Notes: generated by a model from the sequence alone, not told the origin. DNA of 12,799 bases from Candidatus Woesearchaeota archaeon (GCA_003564925.1 PXDW01000089.1:1-12799); one strand, 5' to 3'; positions 1 through 7,135 are shown, counted from the stretch's first letter. Program-made: numbers and translations.

Positions 1-342
1 AGCTGTAGAGGTGTAACAAGCATAAACGATATTTTTTCGAAGTGCAGCGGGAGGACAAAATTATATGAAACTGAAGATGACTCACCAGAGATAGAGTATT
101 TAGATTTTGGATATGCTGAATGCCCTGAAGACCCGCTGCCAGGAGCAAAATGCCTTGAAATAAGGTGTACAGAAGGCGATCCAAGATATGTATTGGAAAG
201 GTGCTATATATTTATAGAAAATGAACCAGAAAAACAGATATGCCCTGAAGGAAAAAAACTAACTATAGGTAATTGTCCAAGCGATGATTACGTGAGGTGC
301 TGTGTTAGAGAATCAGTTCTTGAACATTATGGCATAGAATAA
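1..342 (+). CDS. Cysteine-rich protein, 3' part only (113 residues in window)
   Basis: The reading frame is open from the first base to a TAA at 340-342, so the start lies outside the window. The visible part holds ten cysteines (residues 2, 15, 41, 51, 56, 68, 81, 92, 100 and 101 of the fragment), including a C-terminal CC pair, and two similar short units in which Cys-Pro-Glu follows an acidic stretch (residues 41-43 and 81-83). The cysteines are spaced 5-26 residues apart and do not form a CxxC zinc-site pattern. This fits a secreted or surface domain held by disulfides better than a metal-binding protein. That reading is inference, because neither the signal peptide nor any anchor is visible. 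It is followed after 42 bases by the exported Lon-like protease in the same direction, which has its own TATA-like box. I do not recognise the family. Confidence 0.75.
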   Translation, partial: SCRGVTSINDIFSKCSGRTKLYETEDDSPEIEYLDFGYAECPEDPLPGAKCLEIRCTEGDPRYVLERCYIFIENEPEKQICPEGKKLTIGNCPSDDYVRCCVRESVLEHYGIE

Positions 343-384
343 TAAAAACAAAATTTAATAAATGATTGTTTATTCTTTAGGATT

Positions 385-2067
385 ATGAAAAAGCTCCTAT
401 TGTTAATTTTCATTGCAATATTAATTCCTACTGTATATGCCAAATCAGGCCATATGACAATACTTGCTGTTAGCGAGATTGCTGGCCAAGAGTTTGGAAC
501 AACAGCGGATTTGTATCTTGATATTCTTCCAGGCAGAGGGAGGGTTTTTATTGACACTTTCCCACTGGCAAAGCTGGATACTCAGCTATCGACAAGATTT
601 GCGAAAAGCATAGCCTGTGATTTTTTAGACAAAAACTGTAATAATTATGACTTCTTTTATACAATAAGGGCAAGATCCTCAATAGTCGGAGGGCCAAGCG
701 CGAGCGGAGCAATAGCTGTTTTGACAGCTGCTCTACTTGACAACCTCAATATAGATAAAAACACTATAATGACAGGAACAATCAACAGCGGAGGGATGAT
801 AGGACCAGTAGGGGGAACAGCTGCAAAGATTAAAGCAGCAGATGAAGCAAATTTCGCAAAAGTTCTTGTTTCAGAATTAAGCATAGATGAAGAATTAACA
901 AATAAGACAAAAGGCTTGCAAATAAAAATAGTTAATGTGAGCACTTTAGAGCAAGCTATATATGAGTTCACAGGAAAAAAATACAGTAAAAAAACAACAA
1001 TAGAAATAGATGCCAGTTATTTAGAAGTCATGGAGGGGCTTGCAGAAAGTTTATGCGATAGGGCAAGAGAATTTTCAACAAGGTATACGGAAAATACTTC
1101 ATCTATTCAAACTGCTAGAGAGTATCTTGATAAAGCTGAAGATTTAATTAATAAGCATAAATATTACAGTGCTGCAAGCTTTTGCTTTACAGCAAATATA
1201 AATTATCATTTTGAAAAAAAATTAAATCTAAGCAAAGAAGAGATTAAAGAAGAGATTATAAAAACAAATAATAAAATCATGGATTTTGAAGATATTACTG
1301 ATAAAATAGAAATAAAAACATTGACGGACCTGCAGACATTTATGATTGTAAAGGAAAGAATAACAGAAGCCAAACATAGTCTTAATGAAAGTAAGCTTTT
1401 TTATAATGATAGTATTGAAAGAAGCTTGCGTTCGCTAGTTTTCTCGATAGAAAGGCTTAACAGCGCTGAAACGTGGTCAAAATTCTTTGGAACAGGAAAA
1501 AGTGACCCAATACAAAAAGAAAATCTAAAGCAATCTTGCATAAATAAACTGGGTGAAGCTGAAGAAAGGCTGCAATATGTTGAATTGTATATAGAAAGAA
1601 GTTTTCTTGAATTCAGAAAAGATTTAAAATATGCCTATAGACACGCTCAAGCCGAAGATTATGATCTATGCTTATTCAAAGCAAGCAAAACAAAGGCAAA
1701 AGCGGACTTAATACTTACTACAATAAGGGCAGACAAAAACCAAACTCAAGATTTAATTGATAAAAAAATTGAAATTGCAAGAAAGGTTATAGCAAACAAC
1801 AAGGCTTTTTTTCCTATAATAGGCTACAGCTATTATGAGTATGGGAAAGTTTTAAGGTATGACGATCCTGCATCTGCTTTAGTATTTCTCGAATATTCTA
1901 TAGAATTAAGCAATTTAGACCTATATTTTAAAAAAGAGCGAGCAAGAATGCCAATGTATTTTGACTTTAGGATGCTTGCTGTATTTGTTCTGGGAATAAT
2001 TCTTGGGATTATAATATCTATTATATTTAGCATTAAAAAAAGAAAGAATAAAAAGATACGATTTTAA
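385..2067 (+). CDS. Membrane-anchored Lon-like serine protease (family S16, archaeal COG1750 type)
   Basis: The 560-residue protein has an N-terminal signal peptide (hydrophobic 4-17, likely cut after A19), a Lon proteolytic fold at about 25-200, a long charged helical region (about 205-525), and one C-terminal membrane segment (about 530-550) followed by a basic tail. The Lon catalytic dyad is visible: Ser105 in G-P-S-A-S-G and Lys148 in G-G-T-A-A-K. The spacing of 43 residues equals that between Ser679 and Lys722 of E. coli Lon. No Walker motifs are present, so there is no AAA+ ATPase domain. Topology predicts a protease facing outward and held by the C-terminal anchor. It may act in envelope protein quality control or processing, but the substrate is unknown. 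The ATG is chosen because the signal peptide starts there and a TATA-like stretch (about 352-361) sits 24-33 nt upstream, as for a leaderless mRNA. A hairpin lies directly after the stop. Confidence 0.9.
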   Translation: MKKLLLLIFIAILIPTVYAKSGHMTILAVSEIAGQEFGTTADLYLDILPGRGRVFIDTFPLAKLDTQLSTRFAKSIACDFLDKNCNNYDFFYTIRARSSIVGGPSASGAIAVLTAALLDNLNIDKNTIMTGTINSGGMIGPVGGTAAKIKAADEANFAKVLVSELSIDEELTNKTKGLQIKIVNVSTLEQAIYEFTGKKYSKKTTIEIDASYLEVMEGLAESLCDRAREFSTRYTENTSSIQTAREYLDKAEDLINKHKYYSAASFCFTANINYHFEKKLNLSKEEIKEEIIKTNNKIMDFEDITDKIEIKTLTDLQTFMIVKERITEAKHSLNESKLFYNDSIERSLRSLVFSIERLNSAETWSKFFGTGKSDPIQKENLKQSCINKLGEAEERLQYVELYIERSFLEFRKDLKYAYRHAQAEDYDLCLFKASKTKAKADLILTTIRADKNQTQDLIDKKIEIARKVIANNKAFFPIIGYSYYEYGKVLRYDDPASALVFLEYSIELSNLDLYFKKERARMPMYFDFRMLAVFVLGIILGIIISIIFSIKKRKNKKIRF

Positions 2068-2069
2068 AA

Positions 2070-2105
2070 CCCTAGCAAGATCCTCCGAAGAAGACCTTGC
2101 TGGGG
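2070..2105 (+). other. Stable RNA hairpin just after the Lon-like protease stop codon
   Basis: Arms 2070-2079 and 2096-2105 pair over ten bases (one T-G wobble at 2073/2102). Inside, 2081-2082 pair with 2093-2094 and 2084-2085 with 2090-2091, each step separated by a single mismatch, leaving a CGAA tetraloop (2086-2089). It begins three bases after the stop codon and is by far the most GC-rich stretch of this intergenic region. It is followed by an A-rich stretch, not a T-run, so it is not a classical bacterial-type terminator. It could protect the mRNA 3' end, be a processing site, or belong to a small RNA. The rest of the gap up to 2256 holds only AT-rich promoter-like sequence, including a 14-bp perfect palindrome at 2166-2179. 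Confidence 0.6.
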
Positions 2106-2256
2106 AAAAAGAGGTGATTGTAAAAGGTACCAAAAAATTTCTACTATTTGATAGTATGCTAAACTAATATTTAAATATTTCGGTATTTTAGTATTATAAA
2201 GTAGTTACATAATATTGTTAGAAAAGCTAATATATAAGGATTTCTTTTTTTTATAT

Positions 2257-2805
2257 ATGGAATGCATAAAATGCGGAAAAAAGTCTGTTTCAGAGTATTT
2301 AAGGCTCTGCAGAGGATGCTTCTTAGAAGTAATAGAGAAAAGAGTTAGAAAAGAGTTCAGGATGAAGGAACTTGTCAAAAGAAATGATTTTTTGCTTATA
2401 TTGGATGACGGAACCTATAATGCAAAAAACCTTATTTACCTGTTCAGAAAAATAATAGGAAAAATGCCGGTTTCTCTCAAAACAAAAAAAGGTAAGTATA
2501 TCCCTGGCAAAAAAATAAACTTTGATGGAAAAATAATGGTGCCTTGGAACCTTGATGATGAAGCTGTTTTGTTCCTAAGATGCTTTTTTGAGAAAAAGAA
2601 AATAGAGAATATTGGGAATTATGAAAATATAATCAAGCCCTTAGTTGTTATAACAGATGATGAAAGCAGGCAATTTGCCAGAATAATGAAGTTTGATTTT
2701 AAAGACAAGAAAAAAGACAAAGTCAATGATTTCTTGAATAGCATGGAAAAAAGATATCCCGGAACAAAGTTCGGGATTAAGAAAAGCATTTCCCATATCA
2801 TGTAA
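2257..2805 (+). CDS. Shortened, degenerate TtuA/Ncs6-like (tRNA 2-thiolation family) protein
   Basis: The protein has 182 residues, against roughly 300 for TtuA/Ncs6 enzymes. It opens with a zinc-ribbon of the family type (Cys3, Cys6, Cys18, Cys21, with Phe22 after the last Cys), followed by the basic helix seen before the ATP-binding loop. Where the family has the PP-loop S-G-G-K-D-S, this protein has D-D-G-T-Y-N (50-55), so the ATP-pyrophosphatase motif is lost. The later family motif N-L-D-D-E-A (98-103) is kept, as is the C-terminal P-G-T-K-F segment (168-172). The cysteines that bind the Fe-S cluster in TtuA are not seen; only Cys109 remains in the middle. By analogy with eukaryotic Ncs2/Ctu2 it could be a non-catalytic partner, but that is inference. 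The frame extends upstream to a TTG at 2215. I prefer the ATG at 2257 because it starts the zinc ribbon and has a TATA box (2229-2238) at leaderless spacing. Confidence 0.72.
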   Translation: MECIKCGKKSVSEYLRLCRGCFLEVIEKRVRKEFRMKELVKRNDFLLILDDGTYNAKNLIYLFRKIIGKMPVSLKTKKGKYIPGKKINFDGKIMVPWNLDDEAVLFLRCFFEKKKIENIGNYENIIKPLVVITDDESRQFARIMKFDFKDKKKDKVNDFLNSMEKRYPGTKFGIKKSISHIM

Positions 2806-2912
2806 AGCTGAAGACTTATTATTTATATTTTCTGAAGGTTATGCATAAGACATGGAAATATTAATGTTTTTTCTGGGCAAAGTATATTAATATAATTTTT
2901 CTTGTAATATTA

Positions 2913-3851
2913 ATGAAAATAGCATTTATATTATTGTTAATATTCGTAACGGGGTGTGCAACAGAAGGTTATGTTGTGAAAGAATATGCTATACACGAAG
3001 AAAACAAAGAAATTGTGGTTTGCTTTACACCAGAGAATGATTGCGGAAAACTGCTCGCAAGTTTTGTCAGAAACTCTAGCGAAATAAAATGTGCTTTCTA
3101 TGATTTAAACTTAGATTATTTGATTGATGTTCTGAAGGAGAAAAATGCTGAGGTGATTGTTGAAGACAGAAATGCCCATCCGGATTTTTTGACTGGGCAA
3201 AACTATGCTTTGATGCATCATAAATTCTGCGTTTTGGATTCTGAGATTGTTATAACAGGCTCAATGAATCCTACAAACAATTGTGGATATAAAAACAACA
3301 ATAACATGGTTATCATATTTTCAAAGTATTTGGCTAAAAACTATTTAGATGAGTTTGAAGAGATGATGAATGGAATTTATGGAAAGGGGGAGAAAACAAA
3401 ATACCCGATAATCTATCTGAATAACAGAAAAATAGAGAACTATTTCTGCCCCGAAGATAATTGCAAAGAAAAAATAATGGGGAAATTAGAAAATGCTCAA
3501 GAATCTATTTATTTCATGTTTTTCAGCTTTACAGATAGAGATATTGCAGATGAGCTGATTTACCAAAGCAAAAGAATAGATGTAAAAGGCGTTACAGAAA
3601 GAAGAAGAATGAATATGCAGTACGAGCAATTCAAGTATTTAGTATATCATAATGTTTCTGTAGTTCCTGACACAAACCGTGCCGTGATGCATCATAAGAC
3701 AATAATAATTGACAATATAACTGTTATAACTGGAAGTATGAATCCGACAAAGTCGGGAAACGAGAGGAATGATGAAAATATATTGATAATTGAAGATGAA
3801 AGAATAGCAAAAGAGTTTTTGAAAGAGTTTGAGAAAGTTTATTCTGGGTAA
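2913..3851 (+). CDS. Exported phospholipase D-superfamily protein with two HKD motifs
   Basis: The protein has 312 residues. The N-terminus is a short hydrophobic signal ending in V-T-G-C (Cys15), which resembles a lipobox, so it may be a lipid-anchored surface protein. Two phospholipase D catalytic motifs of the form HxKx4D are complete: His102/Lys104/Asp109 and His260/Lys262/Asp267. Both are followed by the same I-T-G-S-M-N-P-T segment, the usual continuation in the Nuc/PLD nuclease and phospholipase family. The two halves are an internal duplication, and each begins with a Cys-containing P-E-x-x-C motif (37-44 and 179-184) that probably forms a disulfide. The family cleaves phosphodiesters in lipids or nucleic acids; which applies here cannot be read from sequence. 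The ATG at 2913 has a TATA-like box at about 2884-2894. The stop is one base from the end of the convergent gene. Confidence 0.88.
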   Translation: MKIAFILLLIFVTGCATEGYVVKEYAIHEENKEIVVCFTPENDCGKLLASFVRNSSEIKCAFYDLNLDYLIDVLKEKNAEVIVEDRNAHPDFLTGQNYALMHHKFCVLDSEIVITGSMNPTNNCGYKNNNNMVIIFSKYLAKNYLDEFEEMMNGIYGKGEKTKYPIIYLNNRKIENYFCPEDNCKEKIMGKLENAQESIYFMFFSFTDRDIADELIYQSKRIDVKGVTERRRMNMQYEQFKYLVYHNVSVVPDTNRAVMHHKTIIIDNITVITGSMNPTKSGNERNDENILIIEDERIAKEFLKEFEKVYSG

Positions 3852-3852
3852 A

Positions 3853-4260
3853 TTATACTTTCTTGCTTTCCTTTTTTACAGTATGTGGGGAATTCCTTGA
3901 ATGGTGTGTAAAAAAGATTAAAGCTATGAAAAATATAAACAAGCCAAGGACAAGCTGTGAAGTGTAGCTGTTACCGAAAGTTTCCCTTGATTCTTTGTAA
4001 GAGAGAAGTGATATTGCCTCTTCCCTTCTAAGCCTTTCCTGCTCTGTAAAACTGTATATTTCTTCGCACATATCCCCAGTATCGCAAACTCCTGAACTTT
4101 CCCCAAAGAATAGGCAGCATACTTCAGGCTCTTCGCATGGATTATCTTGCGAGCATAAAACCTTAAGGTCTGGTCTTAGAGTTGCATAGCCTGTAATTCC
4201 ATTGCCTATGAAAAACAAGCTAAACAAAAACAGAACAACAACTAGTATTCTTTCTTTCAT
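3853..4260 (-). CDS. Small membrane protein with a six-cysteine outward domain
   Basis: The protein has 135 residues with a hydrophobic N-terminal segment (4-19), a short ectodomain, a polar and possibly helical stretch (70-98), a second membrane segment (102-118) and a basic tail. The ectodomain carries six cysteines in the order C-x5-C-x5-CC-x9-C-x5-C (36, 42, 48, 49, 59, 65), enough for three disulfides and loosely reminiscent of small disulfide-rich domains with a CC pair. No enzyme motif is visible and I do not recognise the family. The frame runs on to an ATG at 4284, but that codon lies inside the TATA box (4283-4292). The ATG at 4260 sits at leaderless spacing from it and is preferred. 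It is convergent with the PLD gene, leaving one base between the two stops, and divergent from the DUF4013 gene. Confidence 0.72.
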   Translation of the reverse strand: MKERILVVVLFLFSLFFIGNGITGYATLRPDLKVLCSQDNPCEEPEVCCLFFGESSGVCDTGDMCEEIYSFTEQERLRREEAISLLSYKESRETFGNSYTSQLVLGLFIFFIALIFFTHHSRNSPHTVKKESKKV

Positions 4261-4342
4261 TACAATAATATAAAACAATTTCATATATAAATCTTTGGAA
4301 ATTCGAAAGTTATATATATGTCATTTGATTTAAATTTCAGAT
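4261..4342. promoter_or_regulatory. Divergent archaeal promoter pair
   Basis: This 82-base gap carries two back-to-back TATA boxes. On the plus strand a BRE-like CGAAAG (4304-4309) precedes a TATA element (4310-4318), 25-33 nt before the ATG at 4343. On the minus strand a TATA element at 4283-4292, with an A-rich BRE-like stretch behind it, lies 23-32 nt before the ATG at 4260. Both spacings leave little or no 5' leader, so both mRNAs are probably leaderless. Confidence 0.7.
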
Positions 4343-5116
4343 ATGGTTGACTATATAAGAGCAATTAAAAGGCCATTTTCAGATTTCAAAAAATTGCTAT
4401 TGGGCATTATTCTAAGTATACCCATACCTTGGGTTAGTATTATTACAAACAACATGGCAGCAGGTTATGCTCTTAAATGTGGTAAAATGGCATCAGAAAG
4501 TGATTATGAAATGCCTAAATGGGAAAAGTATGGAAGATTATGGTTGGATGCGTTTGGTGCTGGGATTATAACATTGTTATATTTAATTCCTGTGGGTATA
4601 ATGGTGTTTATATTTGCTAAAGACTTGGTACTTGGATACATAGAAGACCAAAATGCATTATTATCAAATTATTTTTTAAATCCGGTTGGATTGATAGAAA
4701 ATTATGGCATATCACTAATATTTATCGGAGCATTTGCAATAATGTTGAGTTATTTTATCCCGATTGCGATCTTGAATTGGGTTATTACATCGAAATTTGC
4801 TTCTGCTTTTGATTTTAAAGACATTTTTAGAAAAGTTTTCAATAAAAAATATTTTTTTGCATGGATATTCCTGAGTATTATCGGAACAATTTTTACATTA
4901 GTAATATTCAATCTCTCTTCACTTGATATTTTAACTAATAATTCAATAAATTCAAGCCTAAACTTATTCATAATTATTATTGTGATATTGGTGATTTCAG
5001 CTATTGATTTTATTGGCAGTGTATTTGGGTATACAGCATATGGTAATGTTTTGGAAGAGATTAAAAAGAACGATACAAACCAAAACATAGGTAATAATCC
5101 TAGTTCTAACTTATGA
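4343..5116 (+). CDS. DUF4013-family multi-pass membrane protein
   Basis: The protein has 257 residues with about five hydrophobic segments (roughly 18-38, 70-93, 123-147, 171-192 and 207-230). The first part carries features I associate with DUF4013: an N-terminal amphipathic start with P-F-x-D-x-K-K-L, a Gly-Tyr after the first membrane segment (41-42), and an M-P-K-W motif (57-60) before the second. The C-terminal tail (237-257) is polar and Asn-rich. The family is common in archaea and has no assigned function. The ATG follows a well-formed BRE/TATA box at 4304-4318. The gene ends in TGA, which confirms TGA as an ordinary stop here. The next gene downstream does not overlap. Confidence 0.75.
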   Translation: MVDYIRAIKRPFSDFKKLLLGIILSIPIPWVSIITNNMAAGYALKCGKMASESDYEMPKWEKYGRLWLDAFGAGIITLLYLIPVGIMVFIFAKDLVLGYIEDQNALLSNYFLNPVGLIENYGISLIFIGAFAIMLSYFIPIAILNWVITSKFASAFDFKDIFRKVFNKKYFFAWIFLSIIGTIFTLVIFNLSSLDILTNNSINSSLNLFIIIIVILVISAIDFIGSVFGYTAYGNVLEEIKKNDTNQNIGNNPSSNL

Positions 5117-5121
5117 AAAAG

Positions 5122-5160
5122 TAGTTTTGTAAAGGTTTATTTTCTAAATTTAAATAAATA
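5122..5160 (+). repeat. Promoter-like repeat, copy 1
   Basis: Bases 5122-5140 are identical over 19 nt to 7170-7188. After a 9-base unlike spacer, bases 5150-5160 match 7197-7207 over 11 nt (spacer 8 there). The first block contains a BRE-like GTAAAG followed by the TATA-like GTTTAT. Copy 2 drives the phosphoesterase fusion gene. Copy 1 stands in front of a short, decayed-looking ORF, which suggests a duplicated promoter with a lost or tiny gene. Confidence 0.65.
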
Positions 5161-5178
5161 TTATTAGGTTAGTAAAAA

Positions 5179-5238
5179 ATGCCAAATAAGGAAAAAGCTC
5201 TCACTAGGAAAGAACTTATGCAAGTTTTAGAGGCCTGA
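5179..5238 (+). CDS. Possible 19-residue peptide or remnant of a decayed gene
   Basis: An ATG at 5179 opens a 19-residue frame closed by TGA at 5236-5238. AGGTTA (5166-5171) sits 7 nt before the ATG and is a weak ribosome binding site. The TATA-like box of the repeated promoter (about 5136-5143) lies upstream. After the TGA the same frame continues for 13 sense codons to another TGA (5278-5280), then 14 more to TAG (5323-5325). That is what a gene broken by point mutations would look like, though chance is also possible at this length. TGA is a genuine stop in this genome, so recoding is not suggested. The predicted peptide is mostly charged and matches nothing I know. Confidence 0.3.
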   Translation: MPNKEKALTRKELMQVLEA

Positions 5239-5333
5239 CAATTAATATTAAAAGAACCTGAAATGATATCAGAAAAATGAATGGACTCTTGGTATTTGAT
5301 AATATTTAAATATGAGTTTAAATAGATATATTT

Positions 5334-5738
5334 GTGGTATCCATACAACAAATTGTAATTATAATTTTAATCCTGGTATTCACGTTATTTTTTATAAGAT
5401 TTCTTGCTGAATTATTTTCTAAAAGAAAAAAGAAGTTTGAAAGAAAAAAGCAGAAACCTAAAAAAAGAAAGACTGATTTTTTGTCTAAAAAAATTAAGTC
5501 TAAAGCAGAAAGAAAATATAGAAAATTGTTAGTGGAATTTAAGAAAAAAAATAAACGTAAAGCCTCAAAAAATGATTTATTTAAAGTAGTTATCGCAGCA
5601 AGCCATCATACATTCCCTGTCAAAGGTAGGAATGTTAAAAAATGGACGAAGGGAACTAGGGGACACTGGAATCGTCAAAAAGTAAGAAAATATTTGTTGG
5701 AAAAACACAAGATAGTTGAAAATTATAAGATGAAATAA
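5334..5738 (+). CDS. Single-pass membrane protein with a very basic cytoplasmic domain
   Basis: The protein has 134 residues. A hydrophobic segment at about 5-27 is followed at once by a lysine/arginine-rich region (30-82), so the bulk faces the cytoplasm by the positive-inside rule. The C-terminal half (about 83-130) looks like a small folded domain with an S-H-H-T-F motif (97-101), a G-T-R-G-H-W motif near 113-118, and a basic helix ending in Y-L-L-E-K-H. The high positive charge suggests contact with nucleic acid, ribosomes or membrane phospholipid, but I do not recognise the domain. The start is a GTG. I accept it because the membrane segment begins right after it and a TATA-like stretch (about 5302-5309) lies 25-32 nt upstream, matching the leaderless pattern nearby. 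Confidence 0.65.
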   Translation: MVSIQQIVIIILILVFTLFFIRFLAELFSKRKKKFERKKQKPKKRKTDFLSKKIKSKAERKYRKLLVEFKKKNKRKASKNDLFKVVIAASHHTFPVKGRNVKKWTKGTRGHWNRQKVRKYLLEKHKIVENYKMK

Positions 5739-5803
5739 TTTTTTATTAATATTGAATATGAAATTTAAATCTCCATTCTCTAAAAGAAAAATATTTTTTA
5801 ATG

Positions 5804-7135
5804 TTACCAGAAATTTTGAGTAGATATGTAATAAAAACCATCATAAGCTACTCCAACTCCCAAATCACTATATTCTGGATTTAAAATATTGCTTCTATGT
5901 CCTAGACTATTCATCCATGATTTTACTTGAGCTTCTGCAATACTATCAGCATTATTATAAACATAACCTATGCCTATGACATCACCTGTTGGCATCATAC
6001 CAATATTTTCACCAATTCCCTCAATATACCAACCACCACCGAGTTGTTTTGTTTGTCTAAAACCTGCTTTTCTTGCTCTATCACTTGGTTCGTCTCCATT
6101 TAAGTTTACATGGTCAAAATAATTATTTTCAACCATATCTAAACTGTGGTCTCTTGCTATTTCTGCTATTTTTGAATTCCATTTTAATTCACTCAATCCT
6201 CTGTTTTTTCTTTCCTGATTTGTATATTTTAAAATTGCTTTTTCAACATCACTAGTTTTATCAGAAATAGGTTCTATTGTAAACATTTCGTCAACTTTCC
6301 TATTGATAGTTTTTTTAAATTTTTCCAATTTGTTTTCATCAGAATTAATATATCCCTGGAATTTTTCATTAAAATAGCCTAACTTTGTTTTGAAAAAATT
6401 TATGGTGTTATTATAATAGAACTTAATCCTAAAAGATAGATCTGTGTTTGTTCTGTTTTTTATTAATTTTTCTTCTGGTTCTTTTAAATAATATGCTACT
6501 TGAATTATCTCTTCTTTTGTTGGTTTTTCACTCGGGGTAATTTTGTCTGCCCTTATATTAGGAATTCCATGATCTTGTCTAAAGATGCCTATTACTTCGT
6601 ATACATCTTTTATTGTTTTATCCTCAACAAAATAATCAATTTCCTCTGAACTAATCTGAGTTATGATTATCTCATTATCAAAGTCATCAATCAAAACTCT
6701 TCTGAATACACTTGAAGTATTATCCTTATATTTTTTAACTAAATATCCAAATAAAGAAACTTTTTGGTTATGATAGTTTTCTGGATTACTTAAATATTCA
6801 TCAAACGAGATATTTAAAGGGATATATTTTGTTTTATTTCTGTAACCAATTAGATTATTTTCAACTTTAGTATTATTTAAAATAAAGTATGTTGAAAGAG
6901 TTACAATTAATACAATGATTAGTGTTATAATTAACTTTTTTACATATGTAGTTTTCTTCTTTGGCCTCACTTCTCTTTTTTCTGGTTTAGATTTATTATT
7001 GTATTTACCCTTATAAAAATCCCTTAAAGCTTTCCTAAATATCTTAGTGGATTGTGTGTCTTCCTGCTCAATCCTTTTTAAGTCTTCATTTGTATATACA
7101 AAATCTTTTGAACCACCTATTTTTCTATAGGTCAT
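5804..7135 (-). CDS. Membrane-anchored CAP/SCP-domain protein (YkwD-like)
   Basis: The protein has 443 residues: a charged cytoplasmic N-terminus (1-67), one membrane segment (about 68-86), a beta-rich middle domain (about 107-200) that may be OB-like, a polar linker (about 205-295), and a C-terminal CAP (cysteine-rich secretory/PR-1) domain at 298-443. CAP hallmarks are present: the H-S-x-D-M helix (His330), F-D-H (His342), G-E-N-I (Glu376), and W-x-x-S-x-G-H-R-x-N-I-L (His413) followed by L-G-V-G-V. These His and Glu residues line the conserved CAP cavity. The domain should lie outside the cell, and there are no cysteines, as in bacterial YkwD-type members. CAP proteins bind lipids or peptides or act as peptidases; the role here is unknown. 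The ATG at 7135 has a minus-strand TATA box (7156-7163). The gene is divergent from the phosphoesterase fusion and shares its 78-base promoter region. Confidence 0.88.
   Translation of the reverse strand: MTYRKIGGSKDFVYTNEDLKRIEQEDTQSTKIFRKALRDFYKGKYNNKSKPEKREVRPKKKTTYVKKLIITLIIVLIVTLSTYFILNNTKVENNLIGYRNKTKYIPLNISFDEYLSNPENYHNQKVSLFGYLVKKYKDNTSSVFRRVLIDDFDNEIIITQISSEEIDYFVEDKTIKDVYEVIGIFRQDHGIPNIRADKITPSEKPTKEEIIQVAYYLKEPEEKLIKNRTNTDLSFRIKFYYNNTINFFKTKLGYFNEKFQGYINSDENKLEKFKKTINRKVDEMFTIEPISDKTSDVEKAILKYTNQERKNRGLSELKWNSKIAEIARDHSLDMVENNYFDHVNLNGDEPSDRARKAGFRQTKQLGGGWYIEGIGENIGMMPTGDVIGIGYVYNNADSIAEAQVKSWMNSLGHRSNILNPEYSDLGVGVAYDGFYYISTQNFW

Noticed and set aside
657..971. Long open frame on the minus strand inside the Lon-like protease
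   Set aside because: It is a shadow of the real gene: it lacks promoter or ribosome binding site and its translation matches no family.
2114..2167. 17-codon GTG frame after the Lon-like protease hairpin
   Set aside because: The GTG is part of a GAGGTGAT string that would itself be the ribosome binding site, no proper start follows it, and there is no TATA box at the right spacing.
2215..2256. Upstream TTG start for the TtuA/Ncs6-like protein
   Set aside because: It would add 14 hydrophobic residues before the zinc ribbon, which family members lack, and the TATA box at 2229-2238 would then lie inside the gene.
5236..5280. Recoding of TGA as an amino acid in the short ORF at 5179
   Set aside because: TGA ends the DUF4013 gene and the deoxyhypusine synthase at sensible lengths, so TGA is an ordinary stop here, and no selenocysteine-type element was seen.
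5758..5823. 21-codon ATG frame overlapping the 3' end of the CAP gene
   Set aside because: It has no ribosome binding site or promoter at the expected spacing and its end lies inside a convincing gene on the other strand.
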